Of a DNA stretch of 64,000 nt, positions 12,281 to 23,493 are shown one piece after another. This stretch comes from Pyropia haitanensis (taxonomy: Eukaryota; Rhodophyta; Bangiophyceae; Bangiales; Bangiaceae). The position numbers and the translations under genes were made by a program. Positions within the stretch are counted from its first letter, which is position 1, and each line of letters starts with the position of its first letter. The stretch covers positions 4,571,409-4,635,408 of the forward strand of contig SDUX01000007.1 of assembly GCA_008729055.1 (NCBI GenBank), written 5' to 3'. The notes under the pieces were generated by a model that worked only from the letters and a program-made list of their open reading frames with translations, made no database searches and had not been told where the DNA came from.

Positions 12281-12323
<43 letters not shown>

Positions 12324-12507
12324 GGCGACGCGGCGGTCGCCCGAGGCGGTGCGTGCGGCGGCGGTGCGGCTGCTGCGCGACGCGGGGTACGCCGCGGTGA
12401 CGGTGCAGGTGGAGGTTGGGGGGGGGGACGCGTGTGTCGAGCGGGGGGGGAGGAGGAGGAAGGGGGCGGGGGGGGAGGATGATGCGGACGGCGCGTGTGG
12501 GGTGTGA
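11029..12507 (+). CDS. CDF/ZnT family zinc (divalent cation) transporter
   Basis: Cation diffusion facilitators exchange cytosolic Zn2+ for protons across vacuole, Golgi or plasma membranes. The 492-residue protein starts at MGLTRTQRLLG. TM1-2 contain VVDSVHLGSD with H41 and D45 as the HxxxD of TM2. The strongly conserved GAARAEVLAAFANAVFL block and the AVERL end of TM3 follow. TM5 reads LHVAGDFAGA with H271 and D275. The HD-HD site fits zinc. The usual His-rich TM4-5 loop is replaced by an acidic, Gly- and Ala-rich loop of about 90 residues, so metal sensing may differ. The C-terminal ferredoxin-like domain is visible (LRLWQLSDTVAVASVHLVL and LLRDAGYAAVTVQVE) but interrupted by Gly/Pro runs. 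The frame is continuous and no intron is needed. The closest classes are ZnT1- or Zrc1-like; exact membrane and substrate are inferred. Confidence 0.92.
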
Positions 12508-12904
12508 GGAGAGCGACTCCCACGGCCGAGAAGGAAAACATGCGTACGGGACAAACAAAAACGGCCGTCACGTGCAAACCGCAGCCTCGTTGGCGGGGCG
12601 CGCGCGGCGCCGCCCGTGTCGTCACGCTCGTGTTGCTGCTGGTGGGGCGGCGGGGGCGGGCGGCTAGAGTCCCGCCCGCTGGTGCGACCGCGCGCAGCGC
12701 CCGCCGCGGCCGCACGGCCGACGCAGCCCCGCCCGCCGCGTTGCCGCCCACCGCGCCGTCGCCGTGCAGCCCTGCCGTCTGCCACGATCAAGGGCTGGCG
12801 CTTTCCCCCATAGCGTTCACCCGCACGCACACCGTGCCGGGCAACACCGCGCGGGCCGCGCCCTCCCCTCCCCCCCCCCCTCACGAGCGACGCGGCAGGC
12901 ACGC
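12508..12904. other. Convergent 3' intergenic region (CDF / APC4)
   Basis: The two flanking genes end towards each other. No conserved ORF, hairpin terminator or RNA gene was recognised. Confidence 0.5.
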
Positions 12905-13331
12905 TCACCCCCCAACCGCCGCATCCTCCACCGCGTACAGCAGCAGCCGGCGGCCACCAACCAGCACGGCGAGGCTGCCCTGCGGCCGCATCGTCGCGAG
13001 CACCACCCCCCCCCCCCCCCCACCCCCACCGCCGGCGCCACCACCCCCCCCCCACCGCCGGCGCCACCACCACCCCCACCCCCACCGGCGCAGCCACCAA
13101 CGCGGGCGGGCAGCGCCGCGGCGTGGCCGCCAACGTGCAGCGCCAGCCCACCACCCGCCGCGGCGCGCACCGCGGCGAGCGCCGACGGGGACCACCACCC
13201 GAGCGCAACGACGCCGCCGTCGCCCGTGACGGCGCGCGTGCCGCCGCGCGCCGTGTCGAGCACCGCCACCCGCGACGCGCCCGCCACCGCCGCCGCGACA
13301 CGGTAGCCGCCGCCGCCGCCGCCGCCGCCGC

Positions 13332-13362
<31 letters not shown>

Positions 13363-13408
13363 GGCAGACGCGTACGGGACGAGCGCGACGAGGACCGGCG
13401 GCGGGTTA

Positions 13409-13446
<38 letters not shown>

Positions 13447-14272
13447 CGCCGCCGCCGCCGCCGCCGGCTCGGGCGGCGCGAGCGGCACCGCCCAGCGGCG
13501 GCCGCCGCCCGCGGCGGCCGCCCCCACCGCCCGCGTCAGGTGTGTCCGCACGCCCGCCCACACCGCCGCGTCGGCGGCGGCGACCGCCGCCGCGGCTGCC
13601 GCGACCGCCCGCAGCGCGGCGGCGACCGGACACCCCCCTTCCCCCCCCCCAGCGGCGGCAGCAGCGGCGGCGCGGCCGCGAAAAAACGCGGCGGCGGCCG
13701 CGGCGGGGGCGCCGCCGAGCACCCCCCCCCCCCCCCCGCGGCCGCCACCGCCGCCGCCGCGGCGGCCGTCCCCTCTGCCGCCGCGGCGGTCGCCTCGAGC
13801 CACGCCACCCCCACCGCGGCCGCCGCCGCCGCGGCCGCCACCGCCGCCGCCGCCGCCGCCGCGGCGGCGAGGAGCCGCTCGGCGGCGGCGGCGGCGGCCG
13901 CCGCGAGCGCCGCGTTGAGGCCGACGCGGCCCGCCGTGCCGGCGGCGGCCGCGACCGCGGCGGTGTGGCGGGCGGCAGCCGCGGCGGCGGCGGCGGCGGG
14001 CGCCAGGCCCGCCCCACCGCCGGCGGTGGTGGCCGCCGACGCCGCCGCGGCGGTCGCGGCGGCGGCGGCGGCGGCGACGCGGCGGGCGAGCGCGGCGGCG
14101 CCGGCAACGCCCAGGTCCGCGCCCGCATAGTGGAGGAGCGCGCCGGTCGGCGCCGCGCCCGCCGCGGCGGCGGCGAGCGCCGACCACGCCGCCGCCGCGG
14201 CGGCGGCGGCGGGGGTGCCGCCGCCGACGGCACCCGCCGCGCCGCCCGCGGCGGCAGCGTCGGCGGCGGCAA

Positions 14273-14308
<36 letters not shown>

Positions 14309-14974
14309 CACTGTCGGCGGCGTGGGCGGCGAGCGCCGCCGCCAGCGGCGTGACGACGCCCTCGGCCAGCGCCGCGCCGACGCCGCCCGCCCACGCGGCG
14401 CCCACCGCCGCGGCGGCGGCGCGCACGTCGGCGAGCGCCGCCGCCGCGGTGGCGGCGGTGGCGGCGAGGCGCGCCGCCGCGGCGGGCCCGCCCGGCGCGC
14501 CCAGCGGGCCGAGCGGCGCGGTTACCACCGCCAGTTGGGCGGCGGCGGCGGCGGGGCCGCCGGCGGCCGCCGCCGCCGCCGCCGCCGCCGCCACCGACCG
14601 GCCGTCGGGGGCGAGGGAGACGGCCGCAACGGGGGTGGCGGCGTCAAAGAGGGCCACCCGGCACAGCGGCAGCGGCTGCGGCGGCGGCGCCGCGGCGGCG
14701 CCGCGGCCACCCTCGGCGGGCAGCGCGCACAGCGTGACGCCGCCGGCCGCGTCGCCCACCGCCAGCAGCGACCCGCCACCGCCGCGGCCGCCGCGGCCGC
14801 CGTGCGGCGGCGCGGCGGCCGCGGCGGCCGCCGCCCAGTCCATGCACGTCGGCCGCGCGTCGAGCGGCACCGCCGCCGCGACGGGCGACGGCGCGGCGGC
14901 GTCTGCGGCGCCCCCCCCCCCCCCCCCGCCGCCGCCGCCGCCGCCGCCGCCGCCGACGGCAGCGGCGGGCGGCG

Positions 14975-15012
<38 letters not shown>

Positions 15013-15853
15013 GACCCCCCCCCCCCCCGGCGGGGGCGCCCCCCCCAGGGCCGCGGCGGGCGGCCGCGGCGGCAGCCGCGGCGGCGGCGGCTCCACGTCC
15101 AGGACCACCACCGCCGGCGACGGGGTGGCCATGGCCGCCGCGACGCGTGCCGCGCCGGGCGCCCACGCGGTCGCGACGACCGTGCCGCCCGCGGCGGCCG
15201 CCGGCGGCGCGCCCCCGCCGCGCCGCCCACCCCGCTCCCCGCCGTTGGCGGCGCCGTCCGTTGGCAGCGGCGGCGGTGGTGGTGGGGGTGGTGGGGGGGG
15301 TGGTGGCGGCGGCGGCGGCGGCGGCGGCACCGCCGGCACGAGCGCCACCAGCCGCTGCCACGCGGTGCGGTGGACGAGGAGTGCCGCCGGCACGCGGGCC
15401 GTGACGAGGTGTACGAGCGGGAGGGCGGGGGAGAAGGCGACGGCGGTGGCGGGGGCGGCGAGCAGCCGGTCCGCGCAGAGTGTCCACGGCGGCTGGGGGG
15501 GGAGGGGGGGGTGGGGGGGGGGGGGGGGTGGGGGGGCGCCGGCCCGCCGCCGCGACCAGCGCGTCCGCGGGGGGGGGGGGCCGCCGGCCGCCCCCGCCGC
15601 CACTCCTGCCGCCACCCCTGCCGCCACCGCCACCGCCGCCACCACCACCACCACCACCACCACCACCACCACCACCACCACCACCGCCACCGCCACCACC
15701 ACCGCCACCACCACCGTCGCCGTCACCCGGCGGCGGGCGGCGGGCGGCGGGCGGCGACGGCCGCGGCGTCGCGGGCGGCGGCGGCCGGTGGCGGCGCGGC
15801 GGGAGCGGCGGCGGCGCGGCGGGGGGAGGGGGGAGGGGGGGTGGTGGCGCCAT
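12905..15853 (-). CDS. APC4: Probable anaphase-promoting complex subunit 4 (APC4), frame broken at C/G tracts
   Basis: APC4 is a scaffold subunit of the APC/C ubiquitin ligase. The N-terminal block around 15350-15490 has LPLVHLVTARVPAALLVHRT followed by AWQRLVAL, matching the APC4 WD40 signature (DLIAL..., HR..WQRVW). TVVATAWAPGAARVAAAM and VVVLDVE follow as the next blade. The middle long domain shows LLHYAGADLGVAG and GRVGLNAAL...AERLL...VGVAWLEA, as in APC4 helical domains. The C-terminus (TMRPQGSLAVLVGGRRLLLY) resembles the final APC4 beta segment. Reading it needs several frame changes, all at C/G tracts or GC-repeat stretches (near 15504-15540, 15010-15020, 14907-14927, 13720-13737 and 13008-13022). 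The start at 15853 ([13 protein letters not shown]) is tentative. At roughly 980 residues it is longer than typical APC4 because of Ala/Gly runs. Identity rests on pattern, not a search. Confidence 0.7.
15638..15700. repeat. (CCA)n/(GGT)n trinucleotide tract
   Basis: A near-perfect ccaccaccacc tract with a few cgc interruptions. On the minus strand it would encode a Gly run in the N-terminal extension of the APC4-like gene. It is prone to length change. Confidence 0.9.
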
Positions 15854-16273
15854 CGCCCCGGCGGCCACAGCCGCCGACCGGGTGGGGGGGGCGGGGCGGG
15901 GGGAGGGGGGGGGGGACGGATGCGCTTGGGGGCGGGGGGGGGGGGGGGGGGGAACGGATGCGCTTGGGGGGGAGGGGGGGGGGGGGACGCGGTCGCGGTG
16001 CACCCGCGCGGCGCCGGTGGCGGCGCGCGGCGGCGCGGGACGATCCGAGCGGCGCGACGGCCAGCGACGCGGCCGGCTCTGGACGACGCGACCGTTTGAC
16101 GGTTTGAAAAATTGATCCGATAGAAACGGGATCCATTCGTGGGTGCAGATTGTACACTGCGTACTCGACCATTCCCCGGCTGGATCAGGTCAGACTCGGA
16201 CAGAATCGTGCCGATTATCCCCTCTCGATAAGGTTGGCAGTCGTTAAACATATCGTTAAAGAAAAGTCGTTAA

Positions 16274-16293
16274 ACGATCGTTATAACGATCGT
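16274..16293. repeat. 20-bp perfect palindrome in the left hAT subterminal region
   Basis: ACGATCGTTATAACGATCGT is its own reverse complement. Half of it recurs just inside the right terminal repeat (17059-17069), which suggests a binding site of the cognate transposase. Confidence 0.85.
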
Positions 16294-16512
16294 CAAAATC
16301 GGATAAGGGTTCCGCAACGGACCTCGTTGATGTCGTTAAATACGTCCAATTGTATCCTGCGTGCAATTGATAGCGCCAAGGACTATCAAAATCTGTCGCA
16401 CACTGGCCCCGGTTGCCGCACCGAAAGAACTCGCAGCCTCAGCACTCGTGACCAGTGGTGACGCCCATCGTGCACCCGGCCGTGGGCTCCATAGTTGCAA
16501 GGCCGCTGGTGA

Positions 16513-16956
16513 CGTAAGACAGCGATAGACCTTTGGGCCGCCTTTCGCCGTAGAACGGATCGTGCCAAGGACGGTCGCGGGAGGACGACCAACACCTGGG
16601 TTGCGTACTGTGTCGCTTGTGAAGACGCGCGCACGCGGTACCTGGCGGATGTTGAGGCTTGTGATGGAGACGAGGAGGCAATAGCCAAGATTGAGGTGGT
16701 GCCACCCGCCGAGCCGATACACGGCCGTCGTGACAAGATGGTGCCGCATCTTCGGCGGTGCCCTCACGCAGACTCTGCGAGCGCGCGCAGATCTGTGGGA
16801 GGAGGGGACGCTGCGTCGGCACGTGGTGGGTGCAGCCGGATCGCGGGAGCCGCGTCGATTGCGGGGGCTTTGGACGAGGATGTCGCGTCTTTCTGCCAAG
16901 AGACTGGCGTCACCATGCAACATTACGCGGCTGTGTCTGCCTTCCACAATACTTAG
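16513..16956 (+). pseudogene. hAT transposase N-terminal BED zinc-finger fragment
   Basis: The open frame from 16513 (after a TGA at 16510) to TAG at 16954-16956 reads IDLWAAFRRRTDRAKDGRGR, then NTWVAYCVACEDA, and later KMVPHLRRCPH. The order W..F, C..C, then HL..C with a trailing H is the BED-finger pattern of hAT transposases. The RNase H-like catalytic domain and the dimerisation domain are absent, and no in-frame ATG precedes the finger. It is a remnant of the transposase, or an exon whose start was spliced from upstream. The strand implies the left terminus is the 5' end. Confidence 0.75.
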
Positions 16957-17079
16957 TACCAAAAACATATTCCACATCCAACTACATCTTTAATTGGTTC
17001 GTTTAACTTGTCGTTAAAGTCGTTGAACGAGTCGGTAACTCGTTAAGAGATTTCTGAACGATCGTTATTGCCATCCCTA

Positions 17080-17952
17080 CTCTCGAGGGCCCCTCAGAAT
17101 TGTTCCGCCAAACAGTAGTGTAGAAGAAAGGTGTGGCACATGGCAGACGTGCCGACTGTCGTTGCCATGGTAGCGCCGGTCGACGGCCGTGGCCACTGGC
17201 TGCGCCGGCACCGCCGTCGCGGTCGCCCGTGGGCGGCCGTCCGAGGTGGCCGCAGAGGTCCGCCGCCAGGGCCACGGCGCTGGCCCAGCTGTTGCCAACG
17301 ACCACACAGACGTGTCTGACTGACATTGTCGCGCGGATGGCCAGTGCATCCCTGGCTGCCGCGGTCCCCGGCGTTGGCGCTACGGGCCGTGCCCTGGCCG
17401 CCCGTCGCGGGCTGGTAGCCGAGAGCGACGAGGAGGCGGTCGATGAGGCTGTGGGATTGGTTCTGACTGAAAAAGAGGCGGAAGACTCGGCAATCGTCTC
17501 TGTTTTCTCCGCCTCCTTTTCTCCCTGCGTCGACTCGGTGTCGGGTCTCGCCCGTGGAGCCGCCGTCCGTTCCACCACAGCTCACCCCAATGGCCGCGCT
17601 CTGCGTGCCCAGTCGCATCCGTCCCTAGCGGATTGCTCCCATGAAATAACCTTGATTGGCGGAGCACGTCGAATCGACCGGAAATGGATCTGTACCAACA
17701 CCTGTGTGGGGGTAGCACGCGTGGGATATTTCGACGCATGACCCTCGGACGTAACCGCGCACGTATGGTATCGCGGCGCGCAGCAACGGGTGCGGTGCGT
17801 CGTAGGCTCTGACGCACGGAGCTGGTACAGGACGCCGGATCGACGCGCGGCGGACAACGTCGGCGCGTCTACACAAACACGCTTGGACCACCGCCCCCCC
17901 CCCCACCCCCCCGTCACCTCCCCACCCCCTGTCACCTCCCCCCCCGCCCCCC
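17080..17952. other. Moderate-GC intergenic region
   Basis: Lies between the hAT element and the 3' end of the homeodomain gene. Short frames on both strands show no recognisable domain. No RNA gene or further transposon terminus was found. Confidence 0.5.
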
Positions 17953-19102
17953 TCACCCCGTCGCGAGCGGCTGAAACAGCAAGTCCCCCCCCCCCAGCTC
18001 CCCCCCCCCTCCCCCCCCCCCCCCCCCACACCCCCGCCGCCGCCGACGGCGGCGGTGGCGGCCATCCGCCTCCCCCCCCCCCCCCCCCCCACCACCGACG
18101 GCCCCATCGCCACCACCACCCGCGGCGGCGTCCGTTCCCACCCCCCCCCCCCCCCCCCCCCCACCACCAACACCACCACCACCCCCACCCCCACCCCCAC
18201 CACCACCACCACCACCACCACCACCACCACCACCGCCGCCACTGCGGGGCGGCACAGCCGCGGCGGCTGGCGGGCCAAACGCCCACGCCGGGAATGGGGG
18301 CGGGCTCGGGGGCCCCCCCCCACCCCCCCCCCCGCGGCGCCCCCCCACCGGCGGCACCCCCACCGCCGCCGTCGGCAGCAACGGGCGCGCCGCGGCGGCT
18401 GCTGGCGGGTGGTACGCCCGCCGCGGCGGCGGCGGCGGCAACGCCACCCGTGCCGCCGCCGCCATAGGGGTCGGCGTAGAGGGGTAGCGGCAGCGGGGGG
18501 GGGGGGGGGGGGCGCGCCGCTCGTGCCGGCCCCGAGTCCGCCGCCGCCGCCGCCGCCACCGCCGCCGCCGCCGCCACCGCCGCCACCGCCGCCGCCGCCG
18601 CCGGGCACGCCACCGCCGCCGCCGGGCACGCCACCCCCACCAGGCGCGGCGTAACCGGCGGCGGCACCGGCCAACCCCCCCCCCCCCCCCCCTCCGCCAC
18701 GGGGCGGCGCGACACCTCCCCCCCCCCCCTAGCGCCGCCGCCGCCGGCGCCGCCACCACCGCCGCCACCGCCACTACCGTCGGCACCCCCCTCGCGGGTG
18801 CCCCCGTGCTGTGCCGCCAGGTACATGGCGTAGGGCGGCGGCGTGCCGAGGCCCGCCCCGCCCCCCGCCGCCGCCGGTGCCGCCACCCCCGACGGCGCCG
18901 CCGCGGCGGGCGTGTAGGCCGCCGCCGCCACCCCACCGCCGGCGGCGGCACCACCACCACCACCACCACCGCCGGCGCTACCACCGCTGCTGCGGCGGCG
19001 AGAGCGAAGCGGCGGCCGGCGGGACTGGGCGGCGGCGGCGGCGGCGGCGGCGGCGGGCAATGGCGGGGCGGCCGCCGCCGCCGCCGCGCCGCTACCGACG
19101 CC

Positions 19103-19167
<65 letters not shown>

Positions 19168-19395
19168 CGCGCCAGCCACCGCCAGCAGCACCCGCCGCCG
19201 CAGAGCCGCCGCCGCCACCTGCATCCGGCCGGCCGCCAGACGCGCCGGCCGCGCCGCCTGGCGGCGCGGCGCGCGGCGGCAGCGGTGCGGCATCGTGCAC
19301 CCCCCCCCCCCCCCCTGCCCCCCCCCCCCCCCCCCCCCCCCGCGGGCACACCCCCCAACAGCTCCCCCCCCACCACATCTTCCATCCCCGCCGCC

Positions 19396-19427
<32 letters not shown>

Positions 19428-19658
19428 CGCGGCGGTGGCGGCCCCCCCCGTGTGCAGCGCGTCGACGGTCGGCTTCCACAGCCGCACCCGCGCGTTGATA
19501 AACCAGTTGTTGACCTGCACGAGCGACAGCCCCGCGCGGGCGGCGAGGCGCGCCTTGTCCGCCTCGGACGGGTAGGGGCTGAGGAAGTGGTCAAAGAGCC
19601 AGAGGCGGAGGTGGCAGTTGGCACGGGCGGAGAGGGCGCCCCGGCGGGTGGGGGGGGG

Positions 19659-19693
<35 letters not shown>

Positions 19694-21316
19694 GCCGTCG
19701 CCGCCGCCGCCGTCGCCGCCGCCGCCGTCGCCGCCGTCGCCGCCGCCGCCGCCACCACCACCGCCGCCGACGCCGCTTCTGCTGCTGCCGCCGCCGCCAG
19801 TGGCACCCCCGCCGCTGGTGCCGCCGCCGGCAGCGGCGGCGCCCGCCGCGGCCGCCGCGACGGCCGCCGGCGGCGGCGCGGCCGCCGCGTTGAGCTGCCG
19901 CAGGTTCTTTTGGAACGCAACGTACTTGCCGATAATATCCGCGCGCGCGTTGAGGCAGCGGGCGAGCACGTACGAGCGGCGGAGGGCGAGCTCGTCGGTC
20001 GGCACGGGCCGGAAGCGGCCCTCGTCGGTGAGCTCCCGCTCGACCGCGTCGACGTAGCGGTGCGCGACGCGGCGGACGGCGGCGAGGCGGCCGAGCAGCG
20101 CCGCCTTGAGCGTCCGGTACGCGTCCTCGTCGAGGCCGGCGGCCTCGTCAAAGACCAGCTCCACGTCATCGTCCGCGGCGGGGTACCGCTCAATCGGGAT
20201 CACCGACGTGGCCGCGGAGCCGCCAATGACCGCCGCCGCCGCGGGGGGGGGAGGGGGGGGTCGACCCGCCGCCGCCACCACCCCCACCCCCACCCCCCCA
20301 CCACCACCGGCACCACCACCGGCACCGGCACCACCCCCACCGCCGCCGCCACCACCACCCCCACCCCCACCACCGCCGCCGAGGCCCGCGGCGCTCCGCC
20401 CGGCCCGACCGTACGGCGACTTGATGCGCTCGACGGCGGCGCCTTTGGTCTTGGCCCCCCCCCCGGCAGGCGCCCCCCCCCAACCGCCCCCCCCCCCCCC
20501 CCCCCCCACCCTCCACCCGTCGGGTCGTGACGACTGGCGTCCCCCCCCCCGCGACCGGGTCACCTCCCCCCCCCCCCCACCCCCCCCCCCGTCGCCGCCG
20601 TCGCCGCCGCCGCCGCGGCGGCGGCCGCGTGCCCCGCCATAAACGCCATCATCTTTGCCTCGACGAGCGTGCGCATGGACGGGAGCAGCGGCGAGCCGCC
20701 GACGCGCGCCTCGAGCGCGCGCACCCGCTGGCGGTCGAGGGGCGGCCGCGGCGGCCGGGCGGGGGGGGGCGGCCGCCAATGGCGGCCGCCACCGCCGAGG
20801 GGGCGGGGGGGTGGGGGGGGGCCCGCCGCCCGCGGCGGTGCCACCGCCGGCTGCTGCTGGGGTGGTGGGGGGGGGGAGCGGTGGCAGGGGGGGGAGGTAC
20901 GAGGGGGGGGCACCCATGGGGGGGGGGGGGAGCGCGTCGGTGGGGACCCCACCGCCGACGCCGCCGCCGCCGCCGCCGGCCGCCGCGGCGGCCGCCGCCT
21001 CACGCGCCGCCGCGGGCGCCCCCAGCGGCTGCAGCCGCGTGCCGGCGGCCGCCGCGTAGCCGCCGCCCGCGCCGCCATACGTGGCGCCCATGGCCGGGCC
21101 GCCGCCATAGGCACCCGCCAGGCCACCCCCGCCCCCACCTCCACCCCCACCCCCACCCCCACCACCGCCACCACCACCACCCCACCGCCGCCATAGGCCA
21201 AGCCGCCAACGGCGCCCCCCCCCCCAGCCGGTGCGGGCGGCAGCCCCGTCGACGATGGCACCCCCACCGCCGCGGCGTACGCGCCCGCCGCGCCCGCCGC
21301 GCCGTACGCGTCGGGC

Positions 21317-21352
<36 letters not shown>

Positions 21353-21576
21353 GCGCCGCGGTACGCGGCCGCCGCGTAGGCCGCGTCGGCCGGCGGCGGG
21401 CGGGCCCAGGCGGCGGCCGCCGCCGGTGGGGGTGGCGGCGGCGCGTAGCTCCCGCGCGGCGCCAGCACCGACGGCGGCCCGCCCGCGCCACCCGCACCGC
21501 CGGCGCCGGCGCTGCCGCTACGGCCGGCCGGCCGCGGCGGCGGCGGACCGCCGCCGCCGCCCTGGGCATTCACATA

Positions 21577-21612
<36 letters not shown>

Positions 21613-22052
21613 GTCCGGGTCGGCCGGGTACAGCGGCGCCATGGCCCCCCCCCCGCACCCCCCCCCCCCCCCCCCCCCCCACCGCCGCCGCCACCGCCAC
21701 CGCCGCCGCCACCGTCCGCTACCGCCGCCTGCACCGCGTACCCCGCCGACGGCGGTGGCACCACCGCCACGGCGGGCGCCGCACCCGCCCGGCCGCCGCC
21801 GCCGCCCGCGGCCGTCACGGCGCGGCCGCCGCCCGCGGCACGGCCGGGCGGGGATGGGCGGCGGCCGGCCGGCGGCCGCGCCGCCACCGTCGGCCGCCGC
21901 GGCCGCGGCGGCGGCGGCGGCGGCGGCTCGGCCGCCGCCGCGGCGGCGCCACCGCCACCACCACCCCCACCGCGGCCGCCGCGGCCGCCGCCGCCACCCC
22001 GCCGGCCTGCCACGTGCGCCGCGGCCGGCGGCGGCGACGCAGACGGCGGTGA

Positions 22053-22085
<33 letters not shown>

Positions 22086-22287
22086 GCCCTGCCGCGCCCG
22101 CCGCCGGGCGGCGCGGGCGGCGGCGGCGGCGGCGACCGCCGCGGCGCGCACGGATGGCGGCAGCGGCGGCGGTGGCGGCACGCCCGCCGGTGCTGGCGAC
22201 GCGGTGCCGGCGGGGGTGGAGGAGGGCGGGGGGTGGGGGGGGGGGGGGCCGCACCGCCACCCCGGGGGTGGGCGTGGGCGTGGTGGG

Positions 22288-22318
<31 letters not shown>

Positions 22319-22537
22319 ACGGGGGGAGGGGGTCTTGCCGCCGCCGCCGCCGACGCCGCCGCCGCTGCCGCCGCCGCTGCCGCCGCCGCTGCTGCCGCCG
22401 CCGCCGCGACGGCGGCCGCCGCCGCCGCCCATGGTCGGTGCCGCCGCTGGGGGGACGCCGGGGGGGGGCGCCGCCGCCGCGGCCGCGCCAGACGCCGGCG
22501 GGGGTTGTGGGGGGGGGGCCGCCGCGGGTGTGGCCAT
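17953..22537 (-). CDS. TALE homeodomain transcription factor (BEL-like), frame broken at C/G tracts
   Basis: TALE homeodomain proteins bind DNA as heterodimers; in plants and algae they control haploid-diploid identity. The homeodomain lies at about 19460-19645. It reads [20 protein letters not shown], then [20 protein letters not shown] with the three-residue PYP loop extension, then recognition helix [16 protein letters not shown]. The WKP ending resembles the BEL class. About 100 residues upstream is a second ordered block (about 19880-20215) running from [19 protein letters not shown] to [16 protein letters not shown]. It is helical and charged and may be a dimerisation domain. The rest is Ala/Gly/Pro/Tyr-rich. 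The TGA at 17953 follows [10 protein letters not shown]. Start candidates are the ATGs at 22537 ([11 protein letters not shown]) and 21642 ([10 protein letters not shown]). Frame changes are needed at C tracts near 21650-21680, 19642-19651, 19301-19340 and 18007-18160. About 1500 residues. Confidence 0.85.
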
Positions 22538-22966
22538 GCCCCGCGCCGCCGACGGGGGGGTTGGGCGGCCCCGCGGGAGGGGGGCGGGGCGCCTTGGCCC
22601 CGTCGGCGTTGCCCTTGAGCAGCACCCAGCCGCTGCGGACAGAGGCGGCGCGGCGGCCCGCAAGCGGGAGGCGCAGCCGGTCGGCCCTTGTGGCGGCCTT
22701 GTCTTGGTCGGTTGGCGGAAGGCGGTGTCCCCCACCGCGGCGGCCCCTTGTCGCGGAAAGGAGGGTGGACGCGCCCCGTCGACGCGCGGCCGGGCGGCAC
22801 GCCGACGCGGCGGGTGTCGGGAATGAAGGCGCGGAGAGGAGGTACCGCTTGCCCGGTGATGTTGACCGCCGCGGTGGCGGGCGGCCGCAAGGAAGGCGCA
22901 GGCGGCACGGGCGCGCCGCGCCGCGGCGAGACGGCGCGGCGCGCGGGTGTGGCCGCCGGTGACGAG

Positions 22967-22998
<32 letters not shown>

Positions 22999-23051
22999 GG
23001 CGCGGTGCCGGCGCGCTTCGCCCGCCCGCCCAGATCGGGGACGGCGTATGA

Positions 23052-23093
23052 CGGGCGGGCGGGCGGGCGGGCGGGCGGGCGGGCGGGCGGGCG
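23052..23093. repeat. (GGGC)n tetranucleotide tract
   Basis: About ten consecutive gggc units. It could form a G-quadruplex on the plus strand and lies in the divergent upstream region of the TALE gene. Confidence 0.9.
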
Positions 23094-23468
23094 CGGGCGG
23101 TCGATGGCCGCGGCGGGCGAGGGAGCGCGCGCGCAGCCGGGAGGGGTGATGGCGGGGGGGGGGGGGGGGTGGTGCCGGCAGCAGCGCCGGCGCGCGGGAC
23201 GGGGCGAGGCGCGCGCGGCCGCAGCCCGCGGCGGCGTCGACCGCCGCGACGCGGGTGACGGGGAAAGGGGGGGGGGGGGGCGCCCCGACGACGGTCGACC
23301 GCCGCCGGCGGAGTCGGCCGCGGTCGCGCCTCCGCCTCGGCCGCCGCGGCGGTCGCGTCGGACCGCGGCGGCCGGCGGCGCGAGCGTGCGCAGAGCGGCT
23401 CGACAGAGCGGGGGGGGGGGGGGGAGGTGGGGGGTGGAGCACACCTCTGGCGGTGGGGTGTGTGACCC

Positions 23469-23493
23469 GCGCGCGCGCGCGCGCGCGCGCGCT
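23469..23493. repeat. (GC)n alternating dinucleotide tract
   Basis: Uninterrupted alternating cgcgcg of about 25 bp, a classic Z-DNA-forming sequence. A second tract lies at 23819-23839. Confidence 0.9.

Larger units (their letters stand above)
16229..17079 (+). mobile_element. Internally deleted hAT-superfamily DNA transposon
   Basis: The left end taaggttggca (16229-16239) and the reverse complement of the right end tgccatcccta (17069-17079), tagggatggca, match at 9 of 11 bases and fit the (C/T)A.GG..GGCA style of hAT termini. CTCTCGA directly flanks both ends (16222-16228 and 17080-17086). This is a 7-bp target duplication, or an 8-bp CTCTCGAG with one base lost on the left. Both subterminal regions are AT-richer than their surroundings and carry repeated TCGTTAAA and ACGATCGTTAT motifs, typical of transposase-binding clusters. 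The internal ORF encodes a BED-type zinc finger. At 851 bp it lacks the transposase core and is non-autonomous. Confidence 0.85.

Noticed and set aside
15638..15700. Poly-Val / poly-His open frames across the CCA repeat
   Set aside because: They are simply other frames of the trinucleotide repeat; the Gly frame on the minus strand fits the neighbouring gene.
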